NCBI GenBank assembly: GCA_964614215.1
Contig: CAZTKP010000005.1
Span: forward strand, 1 to 42,550
DNA: 42,550 nucleotides
Direction of reading: 5' to 3'
Source: CAZTKP01 sp964614215
GTDB lineage: Bacteria > UBP6 > UBA1177
This document shows positions 25,889-34,118 of this stretch, one piece after another. The notes beneath the pieces were generated by a model that was given only the letters and a program-made list of their open reading frames with translations, was not told where the DNA came from and ran no database searches. Positions within the stretch are counted from its first letter, which is position 1; each line of letters starts with the position of its first letter. A program made the translations under genes and the position numbers.

Positions 25889-27889
25889 TCAGTCTATTTC
25901 AGGGACATATGGATTCGGATCACATGCATCACCGAGTCCGTCCTCATCACTGTCAAGCTGTGAAAAGTTATATGTGTCCGGGCAGTTGTCAAGACAGTTA
26001 AGTACAGTGTCACCGTCATTGTCATCGTCTGCAACGCCGCAGCCGCAGACGCCTTCTTCCAGTTTGTTTACATCGTCCGGACATCCGTCGCAGACATCGC
26101 CTGTCCCGTCTTCATCAGCATCATTCTGGTCGTTGTTGGCAGTATCCGGACAGTTATCACTCTCATTTGCAACGTCATCTCCATCTCTGTCGGGATCGCA
26201 GGCGTCTCCGATGCTGTCACCGTCCAGATCTTTCTGATCAGAATTCTCAATATAGACACAATTATCGTTCCTGTTCAGAACACCGTCTCCGTCAATATCA
26301 CTGTCACAGGCATCGCCTTTGCCATCACTGTCTGTGTCTGTCTGGGAAGGATTGTGGTCAGATGGACAGTTATCTTCGCAGAATATCTTGCCATCTCCGT
26401 CATCGTCTGCATCACTTACTCCGCAACCGCAGCTTCCTTCAGCTGTTTTGTCAGGATCATCCGGGCACAGGTCGTTACAGTCCGGAGTCTTGTCTCCATC
26501 ACTATCAGTGTCAGCAACACCGCAACCGCAGATGCCGACTTCAGTTTTATCAGGGTCTGACGGGCATCCATCTATGTGGTTAGGCTCTCCGTCACCATCC
26601 TTGTCATCGTCACAAATATCACCAAGACCGTCATTATCAATATCTTCCTGACCAGGATTCTGGTATTCAGGACAGTTGTCTATTGAATCAAATATCCCGT
26701 CACCATCTGAATCTTCAACTACAAGGTCTTTAACAAATCCAATAGAATCGGAATCAAGATCAAGCAATGTAACATTCTGGTAGATGAACATATCTTCTTC
26801 TTCGTACTGATATATTTTTATTATTCCCAGGAAATGTCCGTACTGATTGCCGTTTGCATTCCATCTGAGGTAAGAATAGCCATCATTTTCAAGGTCTATC
26901 GTGGTTGGAAATGATTCAGCATCTGTTGCAGCTCTGAGGACGATATTTCCATAAGCACTTGTGAATTCAGTAGAAAAACAGTATTCTTTAGGGCAGCTTC
27001 CAAGCACGCTTGCTTCAGATGAAGCCGTAAACTTTATTGTGTTTCCGTCTGTTTTTGCGTTTATTTCACCGCTGTAGTTTTTATCTGTCTGCTGGAATGA
27101 TATGTCTGAGTAGTTTGAAGGATCAAGGTCAGGAGTTTCATCATCCGGGTATTCTGCGTCAGTATCAGTGTCCGGGTCTTCAGGGATGTTTGTGGAAAAT
27201 GTAAGATCATTTGACGATATGTCCACTTCTTCAAAAATAGTGGCTGATTTAGAGAAAGCCATTTTTTTCATTGGTCCTTCAAAAGAGCCGTAAGCAACTC
27301 CGTTCCTGTACCAGATAGCGGTATTGTCTTCACCCAGCTCAATATCTGCTTTGTTCGCAAGGTCTTCTTCAGATATAGTGATCACTATTTCATCAAAATC
27401 ATTTTTAAACTGTATTATCATTTTACTGTCATCTTCAGAAGGAAGTGTGGCCTTATTGAACTTAATCGTATTTGTGCCGTCAAGCGCAACCATTGCAGCT
27501 GTAACTTTTGATCCATTGTAGATATATGTGAAATAAGATCCTGTGAATTCAATTATTTCATCGACATCAGGAGTTTCATTCTCGTCAGGTTTCGGGTTTT
27601 TGTCCGGCCAGTCCTTGTCATCAACAGGGTCCGGTTTTTCGGGGTCGTCCTCTCCGCCTCCCCAGCCGTCATCTTCACCACCGTCATCCGGTGTCTCGAC
27701 AGGATCATCGGTAATTATGACAGTATCGTCATCAGTGACAGTCTCTTCGTCAGAATCACTGGTCTGAATGATGTCGTTGTCATAAACTTCCGTGTCCTGA
27801 TAGTTTTCTCCGTCTTTGGGCGTTTTTTTCAACTCACATCCGACTGAAACTACTAAAAACAGAACTAATACTGCAAACAGCCTTTTCAT
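25889..27889 (-). CDS. Large TSP3-repeat calcium-binding lipoprotein
   Basis: The 666-aa product has lipobox VSVGC (Cys18) and an Asp/Glu/Pro-rich linker to about residue 118. A two-part beta-rich region follows (about 120-385) with repeated FTGSYFTYIYNGSKV- and YSDISFQQTDKNYSG-type strands. The C-terminal 270 residues are a TSP3 array with DNCP...Q.D.D.DG.GD.CD units. Three inserted GxCGCGV(A/S)D modules (GICGCGVAD, GSCGCGVSD, GVCGCGVAD) alternate with them. TSP3 arrays fold around many Ca2+ ions into a stiff cable. AGGGGGATG precedes the start and a strong promoter lies upstream. It lacks the VWA domain of the neighbouring paralogues but shares their calcium-repeat type. Confidence 0.88.
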   Translation of the reverse strand: MKRLFAVLVLFLVVSVGCELKKTPKDGENYQDTEVYDNDIIQTSDSDEETVTDDDTVIITDDPVETPDDGGEDDGWGGGEDDPEKPDPVDDKDWPDKNPKPDENETPDVDEIIEFTGSYFTYIYNGSKVTAAMVALDGTNTIKFNKATLPSEDDSKMIIQFKNDFDEIVITISEEDLANKADIELGEDNTAIWYRNGVAYGSFEGPMKKMAFSKSATIFEEVDISSNDLTFSTNIPEDPDTDTDAEYPDDETPDLDPSNYSDISFQQTDKNYSGEINAKTDGNTIKFTASSEASVLGSCPKEYCFSTEFTSAYGNIVLRAATDAESFPTTIDLENDGYSYLRWNANGNQYGHFLGIIKIYQYEEEDMFIYQNVTLLDLDSDSIGFVKDLVVEDSDGDGIFDSIDNCPEYQNPGQEDIDNDGLGDICDDDKDGDGEPNHIDGCPSDPDKTEVGICGCGVADTDSDGDKTPDCNDLCPDDPDKTAEGSCGCGVSDADDDGDGKIFCEDNCPSDHNPSQTDTDSDGKGDACDSDIDGDGVLNRNDNCVYIENSDQKDLDGDSIGDACDPDRDGDDVANESDNCPDTANNDQNDADEDGTGDVCDGCPDDVNKLEEGVCGCGVADDDNDGDTVLNCLDNCPDTYNFSQLDSDEDGLGDACDPNPYVPEID

Positions 27890-27930
27890 GGCATCCCCCT
27901 AAACTATGTGAAATTCAACAATCTGAATTT

Positions 27931-27958
27931 ATTCTACAAATAATGATTCTTATGTCAA
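27931..27958 (-). promoter_or_regulatory. Strong promoter of the TSP3 lipoprotein gene
   Basis: TTGACA (27958-27953, minus strand), 16 bp, TAGAAT (27936-27931), 41 bp before the ATG. Confidence 0.75.
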
Positions 27959-27999
27959 ACGAATAAGGTATTATAAATAAAATGAGCTGGAGAATTCAA

Positions 28000-28027
28000 T
28001 TGATATTAACAGAAACTATGCTAAAAT
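28000..28027 (+). promoter_or_regulatory. Promoter of the beta-helix lipoprotein gene
   Basis: TTGATA (28000-28005), 16 bp, TAAAAT (28022-28027), 34 bp before the ATG. Confidence 0.65.
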
Positions 28028-28061
28028 ATATAGCAGTGTTGAATCTACAAGGGAGATTATT

Positions 28062-30236
28062 ATGAGAATTACCATTGGTTTTTTTGCCTTTCTTTTTGTT
28101 TTTACAGTTTCATGTGACGGCGGAAGGAAAATAATTATAGGACAGTCGAATGACTCCGACAATGAAACTTCCGTTCAGGACGATTCAGATAAGATGGCTG
28201 ATGAAGATGAAAACGGTTCAGACATTGGGAATAATGAGGAAGAGAATCTGCCTGACAAGGATCCGGTGGATAACGAGGTTCAGGATGAGATTTCAGACAA
28301 TATTGTCAACGATGATGTTGAGGATAATGAGACTCCGGATGTTGATGAGGTCGTTACTGAATGTGAAAAAGATATCGAGTGTGCAATAGATGGTGGCGGT
28401 CCATGCGTAGAAGGTTTCTGCAACGAGAACAACGAGTGTGATATCAGGAATGTAAAATCGGGAACTGCTTGTAATGACGGAATTTTCTGTAACGGTGATG
28501 ATGAGTGTGATGAAAATGGAAGCTGTCTGCCCACTGGTAGTGAACCTTGTGAAGGAACGATCTGCCGTGAAGAGAACGGAGGCCAGTGCTGTGATCCCGG
28601 ATTTGCAGGTGAGAACTGTTCAACATGTGTAAGATTTGTTCAGCAGGGAATATCGGTTGCCGCTGACGGACTTAAATGGTCCACAGGTTTCGGATCAGTT
28701 AATGATGCCCATGCTTCCGCCGCAGCAGCGATAGCTGATGGAAGTAACAGTATAGAAAGTTGTGAGATATGGATCAAAGAGGGCACTTATGCAGTGACCT
28801 CAACAACGAGTGTTGCATCCAATATACATATAATGGGCGGATTTAAGGGTGTTGGCGAAGAAGTAACTATCGATCACGATCTTACAGTTCTAGATGGTTC
28901 CGGTGCTGTTATGGATAATATCTTCTCTACTCAGAATACTTCTAATATAGTTATTGAAAATCTTACTATTTCGGGAAATGTGAACGAAGGTGCGGACGAT
29001 AATTACGGCGGAGGTATCTATATAGGTTCAGCAACGGACGTTCTGATAGAGAATGTCAGGTTCACAGATAACGCCGCTATTGGAGCTATGGCATCCAATA
29101 AAGGTTATGAAGGAAAGGGCGGAGCTATTGCGATAATTGAATCAGATGCTGCAGTGAACGGTTGTGTTTTCATTAATAATATCGCAAAGAACGGAGAGAA
29201 TGAGGGTTACGGAGACAGTACGGCAGGAGCTTACGGTGGAGCCATCTATATTTCTTCCGGAAATGTAACTATCTCAGATTGTCAGTTCACTTCAAATCAG
29301 GCACAGGAGATCGAAGACGGAACAGCGTCCGGTGGAGCTGTTTTTGCATATAATCCTGCATCTCTGACAGTTGATAACTGTTCTTTCCAGAGCAACCTTT
29401 CCCAGACATGGGGAGGAGCTTTGAGAGTGGAGTTAGGAGAGATATCTGTCACGAACTGTTCCTTTTCAGAGAATTCAGCATCAGGTAACGGAGGGGCTAT
29501 CGAGTTCAACAATGTGCTTTCAACGGATTTTAGTAACAACGTTTTCTCGATGAACTCAGCGAATATAGGGGGTGCTGTTCATTTTGCAAATGGAACCGAT
29601 GTAACGTTATCAGGGTGTGATTTTGAGGGGAACACGGCCACTGAACTTGCAGCAGGACTTAGTGCCAGTGATTCGGAAGTAACAGCCCAAAGGTGCAAAT
29701 TTATAGCCAATAACTGTGCCGGCGGGTCAGAATGCAGAGGTGGTGGATTTACCGTTGATAACGGAGCAAAAGGGGAACTTGTGAATTCTCTTATTGTTAA
29801 GAACCATGCTAAAAGTTACGGCGGTGGAGTGTATACGAGAGATAATTCTGAAATTTATATCTTTTTCACTACAGTCGCTGATAATACTACCGACGGTTCA
29901 AGTAATACCGGATCAGGGATTCATAATTATGACAATGGATATGCATGGGTTTCCAGTTCAATAATCTGGGGGAACTCTCCCGGAGCTCAGATCCAGAACA
30001 ACAGCGGGTCAGATGCCGATGTCGAATATTCAATTATTCAAGGTGGTTGGAGTGGAACCGGAAACTACGGTACTGATCCAGGTTTTGTTGATACGACGAC
30101 CGATAATTATTATCCCGGTTCAGGTAGCGATGCTGTTGACAATGCTTTTAACGATGCATCAAATCCGGACAAGGATCTGGATGGCAATTCAAGACCGAAC
30201 GGCAGCGGCTATGATATCGGCTGTTATGAACTCTGA
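28062..30236 (+). CDS. Right-handed beta-helix lipoprotein with Cys-rich module
   Basis: The 724-aa product has lipobox FTVSC (Cys18), an acidic stalk (about residues 25-105) and a Cys-rich module (about 106-190). That module contains GTACNDGIFCNGDDECDE and CCDPGFAGENC. From about 195 the chain is a parallel beta-helix with many I.NC.F..N.A..GGA(I/V) turns like those of polymorphic outer-membrane (Pmp) repeats. It closes with DLDGNSRPNGSGYDIGCYEL, the typical ending of choice-of-anchor Q proteins. Such proteins are surface-exposed, often adhesins or polysaccharide-active, but no lyase motif is visible. GGGAG precedes the ATG. The 3' end overlaps the convergent PAS-receiver gene by 13 bp. Confidence 0.9.
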   Translation: MRITIGFFAFLFVFTVSCDGGRKIIIGQSNDSDNETSVQDDSDKMADEDENGSDIGNNEEENLPDKDPVDNEVQDEISDNIVNDDVEDNETPDVDEVVTECEKDIECAIDGGGPCVEGFCNENNECDIRNVKSGTACNDGIFCNGDDECDENGSCLPTGSEPCEGTICREENGGQCCDPGFAGENCSTCVRFVQQGISVAADGLKWSTGFGSVNDAHASAAAAIADGSNSIESCEIWIKEGTYAVTSTTSVASNIHIMGGFKGVGEEVTIDHDLTVLDGSGAVMDNIFSTQNTSNIVIENLTISGNVNEGADDNYGGGIYIGSATDVLIENVRFTDNAAIGAMASNKGYEGKGGAIAIIESDAAVNGCVFINNIAKNGENEGYGDSTAGAYGGAIYISSGNVTISDCQFTSNQAQEIEDGTASGGAVFAYNPASLTVDNCSFQSNLSQTWGGALRVELGEISVTNCSFSENSASGNGGAIEFNNVLSTDFSNNVFSMNSANIGGAVHFANGTDVTLSGCDFEGNTATELAAGLSASDSEVTAQRCKFIANNCAGGSECRGGGFTVDNGAKGELVNSLIVKNHAKSYGGGVYTRDNSEIYIFFTTVADNTTDGSSNTGSGIHNYDNGYAWVSSSIIWGNSPGAQIQNNSGSDADVEYSIIQGGWSGTGNYGTDPGFVDTTTDNYYPGSGSDAVDNAFNDASNPDKDLDGNSRPNGSGYDIGCYEL

Positions 30237-31405
30237 TATTCTACGACTTTAAGAACAACTTCAACAAGACTGTCTTTTAAGTATGGTTTGGCGATACTTG
30301 CTTTAAAACTGAAATCTTCAGGTCTGTTTATAACTTTATCTTCAGAAAATCCGCTGGAAGCTATGGCCTTTACTTCAGGGTCAAGTTGTTTCAGAAGGAG
30401 CACAGTGTCAATTCCACCTAAACCGTCTGGAATTGTAAGGTCGAGAATGACGACATCGAATTTGCGGCCGTTTTCCATCGCTGATCTGTATTTTTCAAAA
30501 GCTTCCTCTCCGTCAACAGCTTTTTCAACTATCATGCCCGAATCGCTCAGCATCTTTCCGGCAACTTCTCTGATAAGGAATTCATCATCCATAACCAGAA
30601 CTTTTATGTCATAGCTTTTTCTTTCGTCCCTATCTGATCTCTCAGGTATCCGTTCCGATGTTTTTACGGAAGTATCGATAATGACGCCTCTTAGTCCATC
30701 CGGTTTACCGTTTATAAGAATAGGGGAAGAGTGCATAGATATGGGAAATTCCGATCCGTCTTTTCTGATACCGGTATATTTTGAGGGAGCCCGGTTCGTT
30801 GAATTGAAACGACTGATGATGTTTGCTTTTCCTCTGGCAAAATCTTCTTTTGATATAAGACTGAGTATCATTATGCCTTTTTTTATGTCCTCTTCGCTGT
30901 ATCCGAACATTTCAAAAGCTTTTTTATTGGCATATGTGATTATCAGGTTGGAGTCAGTTTCAAATATCGCTTCAGGAAGAAATTCAGCTATGTCTCTGAA
31001 TTTCTTCTCATTTTCCTCAAGAGCTTTCTGTGCAGAAACTCTTTTTGTTATATCCCGCACGATCGACAGAACTGAATTTTCGTTGAGTTTTGATATTCTG
31101 GCCTCAAAGAACCTTTCCGTATCGTTGACAGTGACGGAGTATTCAAAACTGTTTATTCTTTCTGTTTCTATTGTATCCCTGAAAATTCTGACATGTCTGT
31201 CAGCTTCCTCTTTTGGAAATATATCATAAACAGAGCTTCCGATGATCCTTTCTTCATTGATAAGAAACCTTGATGGATCAGCAGAGTAGTAGTCAATAAA
31301 GCGACCGTCCTTGTCAATAATGAACATAATGTCGGAGAGTGCGGATATTATGCTGGTGACTTTATCAACTCCCAGTTGATGTATTTTTTTCTGTTCGCGA
31401 TTCAT
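30224..31405 (-). CDS. PAS-PAS-receiver domain signalling protein without kinase domain
   Basis: The 393-aa protein has two PAS domains (about residues 12-125 and 132-250; IIDKDGRFIDYYSADPS and FETDSNLIITYANKKAFEMF). The second is followed by a PAC-like RKDGSEFPISMHSSPI segment. A receiver domain spans about 270-390, with the acidic pocket (LVMDDEF), the phospho-acceptor Asp in VVILDLTIP and the conserved Lys in SIAKPY. No His-kinase, GGDEF, EAL or DNA-binding domain is present, so it needs a partner kinase. No membrane helix is predicted. GAGGAAAATG lies upstream of ATG 31405. No two-component partner is nearby. Confidence 0.88.
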   Translation of the reverse strand: MNREQKKIHQLGVDKVTSIISALSDIMFIIDKDGRFIDYYSADPSRFLINEERIIGSSVYDIFPKEEADRHVRIFRDTIETERINSFEYSVTVNDTERFFEARISKLNENSVLSIVRDITKRVSAQKALEENEKKFRDIAEFLPEAIFETDSNLIITYANKKAFEMFGYSEEDIKKGIMILSLISKEDFARGKANIISRFNSTNRAPSKYTGIRKDGSEFPISMHSSPILINGKPDGLRGVIIDTSVKTSERIPERSDRDERKSYDIKVLVMDDEFLIREVAGKMLSDSGMIVEKAVDGEEAFEKYRSAMENGRKFDVVILDLTIPDGLGGIDTVLLLKQLDPEVKAIASSGFSEDKVINRPEDFSFKASIAKPYLKDSLVEVVLKVVEYQSS

Positions 31406-31465
31406 ACTAACATTTTCCTCAATAAAGAAATGTTTGCAAGAAAATTAGGGTTAGCGGTCTAATAC

Positions 31466-31492
31466 TTGAAAAAAACTTAATAAAACTATAAA
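31466..31492 (+). promoter_or_regulatory. Possible promoter of the oligoendopeptidase gene
   Basis: TTGAAA (31466-31471), a short 15-bp spacer, TATAAA (31487-31492), 37 bp before the ATG. Confidence 0.4.
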
Positions 31493-31528
31493 ATACTTGT
31501 CGTTTTATCTTTATTCCTGGAGTTTGAG

Positions 31529-33286
31529 ATGAATATGAAATGGGACCTGAGCGATCTTTATTCCGGTTTTGATTCTGATGAGTTTATTAAGGATATAGCT
31601 GTACTCGAAAATAAAATGAAAGAGTACAGTGATGAACTTGAGGGAAGTTCCGTTACAGATCCCGAAAATGATCTTGTGAAGTTTATTCAGTTAAGAACAG
31701 AGATAGGTCTCATACTTTCAAAACTTTCAGAGTTCTCTGAACTTTCTTTTTCTGTTGATACTTCAAATAATACTGCTTCTTCCTATATTGAAAAATTTGA
31801 AGAAAAAAGAAGGGAGTTCGAAGTCGTTGATGTCGGTTTTGTAAAACTCATAACAAAGATCGATAACGTGGAGCAGGTGTCATCTTCAGAAAAGCTTCGT
31901 CCATATACTTTTCATATCAGGGAGCTGATGGAAAAAGCGGATCATCTTCTGCCGGCTGAAATAGAAAAAGTGGTTGCAGATATGCAGGCTACCGGTTCTG
32001 CGGCCTGGTCCAAACTGCACAGTGTAGAGACCAGCACTCTTACAGCTTCTGTTAATGTTAACGGCAAGGAAGAAGACCTGCCTTTTTCGGTTATACGCAG
32101 CATGGCTTACAGCAAGGACGGAGCCTTAAGGAAAAAGGCTTACGAGGCTGAGCTGAAGGCATGTTCACAGATCACAAATACCTGCGCATCATGTCTTAAC
32201 GGAATTAAAGGTGAAGCGATCACTGTTTCTGATCTGAGAGGGTACGATTCTCTTATCGATATGACTCTTAAACAGTCCAGAATGAAAAAGGAAACTCTTG
32301 ATGTAATGATGAAGGCCATTGAGGAGTATCTTCCTGCTTTTAGACGTTATTACAGGAAGAAATCAAAGATGCTCGGTCATGGCGGAGGATTGCCTTTTTA
32401 TGATCTTTTTGCGCCGATAAATGAGTCGCGTATGGATTTTACATACGAAGAAGCAAAGGACTTTATTGTAAGCAACTTCAGGAAATTCAGTCAGGAGTTG
32501 TCTGAATTTGCTGAAAATGCGTTTGAAAAAAGATGGATAGACGCGCGTCCTGCAAAAGGAAAGGTGGGAGGAGCATTCTGTGCCAACATCCGAAGTATTG
32601 GACAGAGCCGGATCCTTGCTAACTTTAACGGTTCTTTTAATGATGTCAGGACAATTGCTCATGAGCTGGGGCATGCCTATCACGGTTTCTGTCTGAGAAA
32701 AGTTCCATTCCTTAATTCCCACTATCCGATGCCGCTGGCGGAAACGGCTTCGATCTTCTGTGAAACTATAATAAACCATGCTGCACTGGAAAGGGCTGAT
32801 AGAGATCAGGCAATATCGATCCTGGAAGCTGATATCTCCTCAGCAGGACAGGTTATAGTGGATATTTTTTCCAGATTTCTCTTTGAAAGTGAGGTCGTGG
32901 AAAGAAGAAAGACCGGCTCGCTTTCCGTTGAAGAGCTGAACTCGATAATGATCGACTCCCAGAAAAAAGCCTACGGAGACGGTCTTGATCAGAAGTTCTA
33001 CCATAAATATATGTGGGTGGTTAAACCTCACTATTATTTCCCACTGAGACATTTTTATAATTTTCCATATTCTTTCGGACTTCTTTTCGCCAAGGGTATT
33101 TTTGCCATCTATAATGAGAAGGGCGAAAGTTTTGTAGATGAATACAGAACTCTTCTTGAGAATACCGGCAAGATGAGTGTTGAGGATGTTGCGGGAAGCA
33201 TCGGAATAGATCTTTTAGACAGTGATTTCTGGAAGGGTTCTCTGGATGTGGTGGCAAAAGATATTGAAAAGTTCTTAAATATCTAA
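31529..33286 (+). CDS. pepF: M3 family oligoendopeptidase (PepF-like)
   Basis: The 585-aa protein has the M3B length and the gluzincin motif HELGH at residues 378-382 (TIAHELGHAYHGF). A downstream Glu in LAETASIFCE is the expected third zinc ligand. The preceding KGKVGGAFCANI segment and the later YPMPLAETASI and HYYFPLRHFYNFPYSFG segments are also typical of PepF/M3 peptidases. It cleaves short peptides in the cytosol as part of peptide recycling. GGAGTTTGAG precedes the ATG; ATG 31535 is a close alternative. Confidence 0.93.
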   Translation: MNMKWDLSDLYSGFDSDEFIKDIAVLENKMKEYSDELEGSSVTDPENDLVKFIQLRTEIGLILSKLSEFSELSFSVDTSNNTASSYIEKFEEKRREFEVVDVGFVKLITKIDNVEQVSSSEKLRPYTFHIRELMEKADHLLPAEIEKVVADMQATGSAAWSKLHSVETSTLTASVNVNGKEEDLPFSVIRSMAYSKDGALRKKAYEAELKACSQITNTCASCLNGIKGEAITVSDLRGYDSLIDMTLKQSRMKKETLDVMMKAIEEYLPAFRRYYRKKSKMLGHGGGLPFYDLFAPINESRMDFTYEEAKDFIVSNFRKFSQELSEFAENAFEKRWIDARPAKGKVGGAFCANIRSIGQSRILANFNGSFNDVRTIAHELGHAYHGFCLRKVPFLNSHYPMPLAETASIFCETIINHAALERADRDQAISILEADISSAGQVIVDIFSRFLFESEVVERRKTGSLSVEELNSIMIDSQKKAYGDGLDQKFYHKYMWVVKPHYYFPLRHFYNFPYSFGLLFAKGIFAIYNEKGESFVDEYRTLLENTGKMSVEDVAGSIGIDLLDSDFWKGSLDVVAKDIEKFLNI

Positions 33287-33305
33287 GAGGCACAGATCTT
33301 CAGAC

Positions 33306-33333
33306 AAAAAAAAGCCCTTCCCGGAGGAAGGGC
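33306..33333 (-). terminator. Intrinsic terminator of the HU gene
   Basis: On the minus strand GCCCTTCC and GGAAGGGC pair (8 bp, 4-nt loop) and are followed by eight T (33313-33306). It lies 22 bp beyond the HU stop. Confidence 0.9.
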
Positions 33334-33355
33334 CGATAGATCATTTTGTGATCAA

Positions 33356-33664
33356 TTAAAGCTCACCCTTGAAAGAAGGAGCCGGTTTGAAACCAACAGT
33401 CTTTGAAGCAGGGATCTTGATCGCTTCGCGGGTTTTCGGATTAATACCCTTGCGAGCTTTTCTGTTGTTCACTTTGAAAGTACCAAAGCCATTGAGATTG
33501 ATCTTTTTCTCTTTAGCAATAGTGTCTTTAAGGATTGTTGTGAAAACATTGTAGACTTCTTTAGCCTGATCATTAGTCATAGAAAGTTCAACGTTTTCCT
33601 TAAGCATTTTTACGAAATCGGTTTTTGTTGTTGCAACAAGAAGGTTTTTTTTCTTTTTTGCCAT
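33356..33664 (-). CDS. HU/IHF family DNA-binding protein
   Basis: The 102-aa protein is a standard HU: a helical N-terminus (TKTDFVKMLKENVELS), the dimer core ending in GFGTFKVNNRKARKGINPKT (beta-arm), and IPASKTVGFKPAPSFK. A basic MAKKKK extension precedes the fold. It bends and compacts DNA in the nucleoid. GGAG precedes the ATG. It is a single-gene transcript: a strong promoter lies upstream and a hairpin terminator downstream. The arm has KTREAIKIPAS, the usual HU beta-ribbon. Confidence 0.95.
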   Translation of the reverse strand: MAKKKKNLLVATTKTDFVKMLKENVELSMTNDQAKEVYNVFTTILKDTIAKEKKINLNGFGTFKVNNRKARKGINPKTREAIKIPASKTVGFKPAPSFKGEL

Positions 33665-33703
33665 TAGTAACTCCGTTACAAAAGTTCATAAAAGGGACAC
33701 GTA

Positions 33704-33731
33704 ATTCTATTATATACAAAGGGTTTGTCAA
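33704..33731 (-). promoter_or_regulatory. Promoter of the HU gene
   Basis: TTGACA (33731-33726, minus strand), 16 bp, TAGAAT (33709-33704), about 40 bp before the ATG. Confidence 0.8.
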
Positions 33732-33762
33732 CACTTTTTGATAAAAAAATTAAAAAAAAATG

Positions 33763-33806
33763 AAAAAAAATTGTCCGCAAACCCCCGCCAGAAGTGGGTT
33801 TGGCGG
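33763..33806 (-). terminator. Orphan terminator-like hairpin (minus strand)
   Basis: Reading the minus strand, CCGCCAAACCC and GGGTTTGCGG form a 10-bp stem with one bulged base around an 11-nt loop, followed by ACAA and eight T (33770-33763). It is an intrinsic-terminator shape with no annotated gene upstream on that strand, so it could end a small RNA. Confidence 0.6.
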
Positions 33807-34005
33807 ATATCTTAAGAGGATAAGTTAATAAAATCAGCCACTTACAGACACGACAACAAGATGTTTGAAAAATGATTCAAGGTTAATATTTTTAGGTACT
33901 TATCCTGCTTTTTTTCTTGAATTTCACAAAAAAGGCTGAAAAAATGCAAAATTATCAGCCTGAAATTGATGCCGGATACTGCTCTGAAAGGGGGCTGGCG
34001 GACAA
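33771..34005. repeat. Nested inverted repeats in a 454-bp intergenic region
   Basis: Between the HU gene and the RCC1 lipoprotein gene (33665-34118) there is no convincing protein gene. Outer arms at 33771-33786 (TTGTCCGCaAaCCCCC) and 33990-34005 (GGGGGcTgGCGGACAA) match in 14 of 16 bases as an inverted repeat. Inside lie a perfect 9-bp inverted repeat, AGGATAAGT (33817-33825) and ACTTATCCT (33898-33906), and a hairpin AGGCTGA/TCAGCCT (33933-33961). The left outer arm also forms the orphan terminator hairpin. It could be a MITE-like remnant or a structured RNA. The flanking bases hold the HU promoter on the left and the RCC1 gene promoter on the right. Confidence 0.55.
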
Positions 34006-34032
34006 CGAAAGGATCATGCACACAAAGCCCGC

Positions 34033-34062
34033 TTGACAAAGATTTGATAGGAGTGCTATAAT
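34033..34062 (+). promoter_or_regulatory. Promoter of the RCC1-repeat lipoprotein gene
   Basis: TTGACA (34033-34038), 18 bp, TATAAT (34057-34062), both perfect hexamers, with about 50 nt of leader to the ATG. Confidence 0.75.
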
Positions 34063-34118
34063 CCCGGTAAGAATAAGACGCATGCTGTTAGAAATAATTT
34101 AACATAAAGGAGGTCGGC

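Noticed and set aside
33842..34039. 65-codon minus-strand ORF in the HU/RCC1 intergenic region
   Set aside because: It starts with TTG inside the opposite-strand promoter, has no Shine-Dalgarno and no recognisable protein features.
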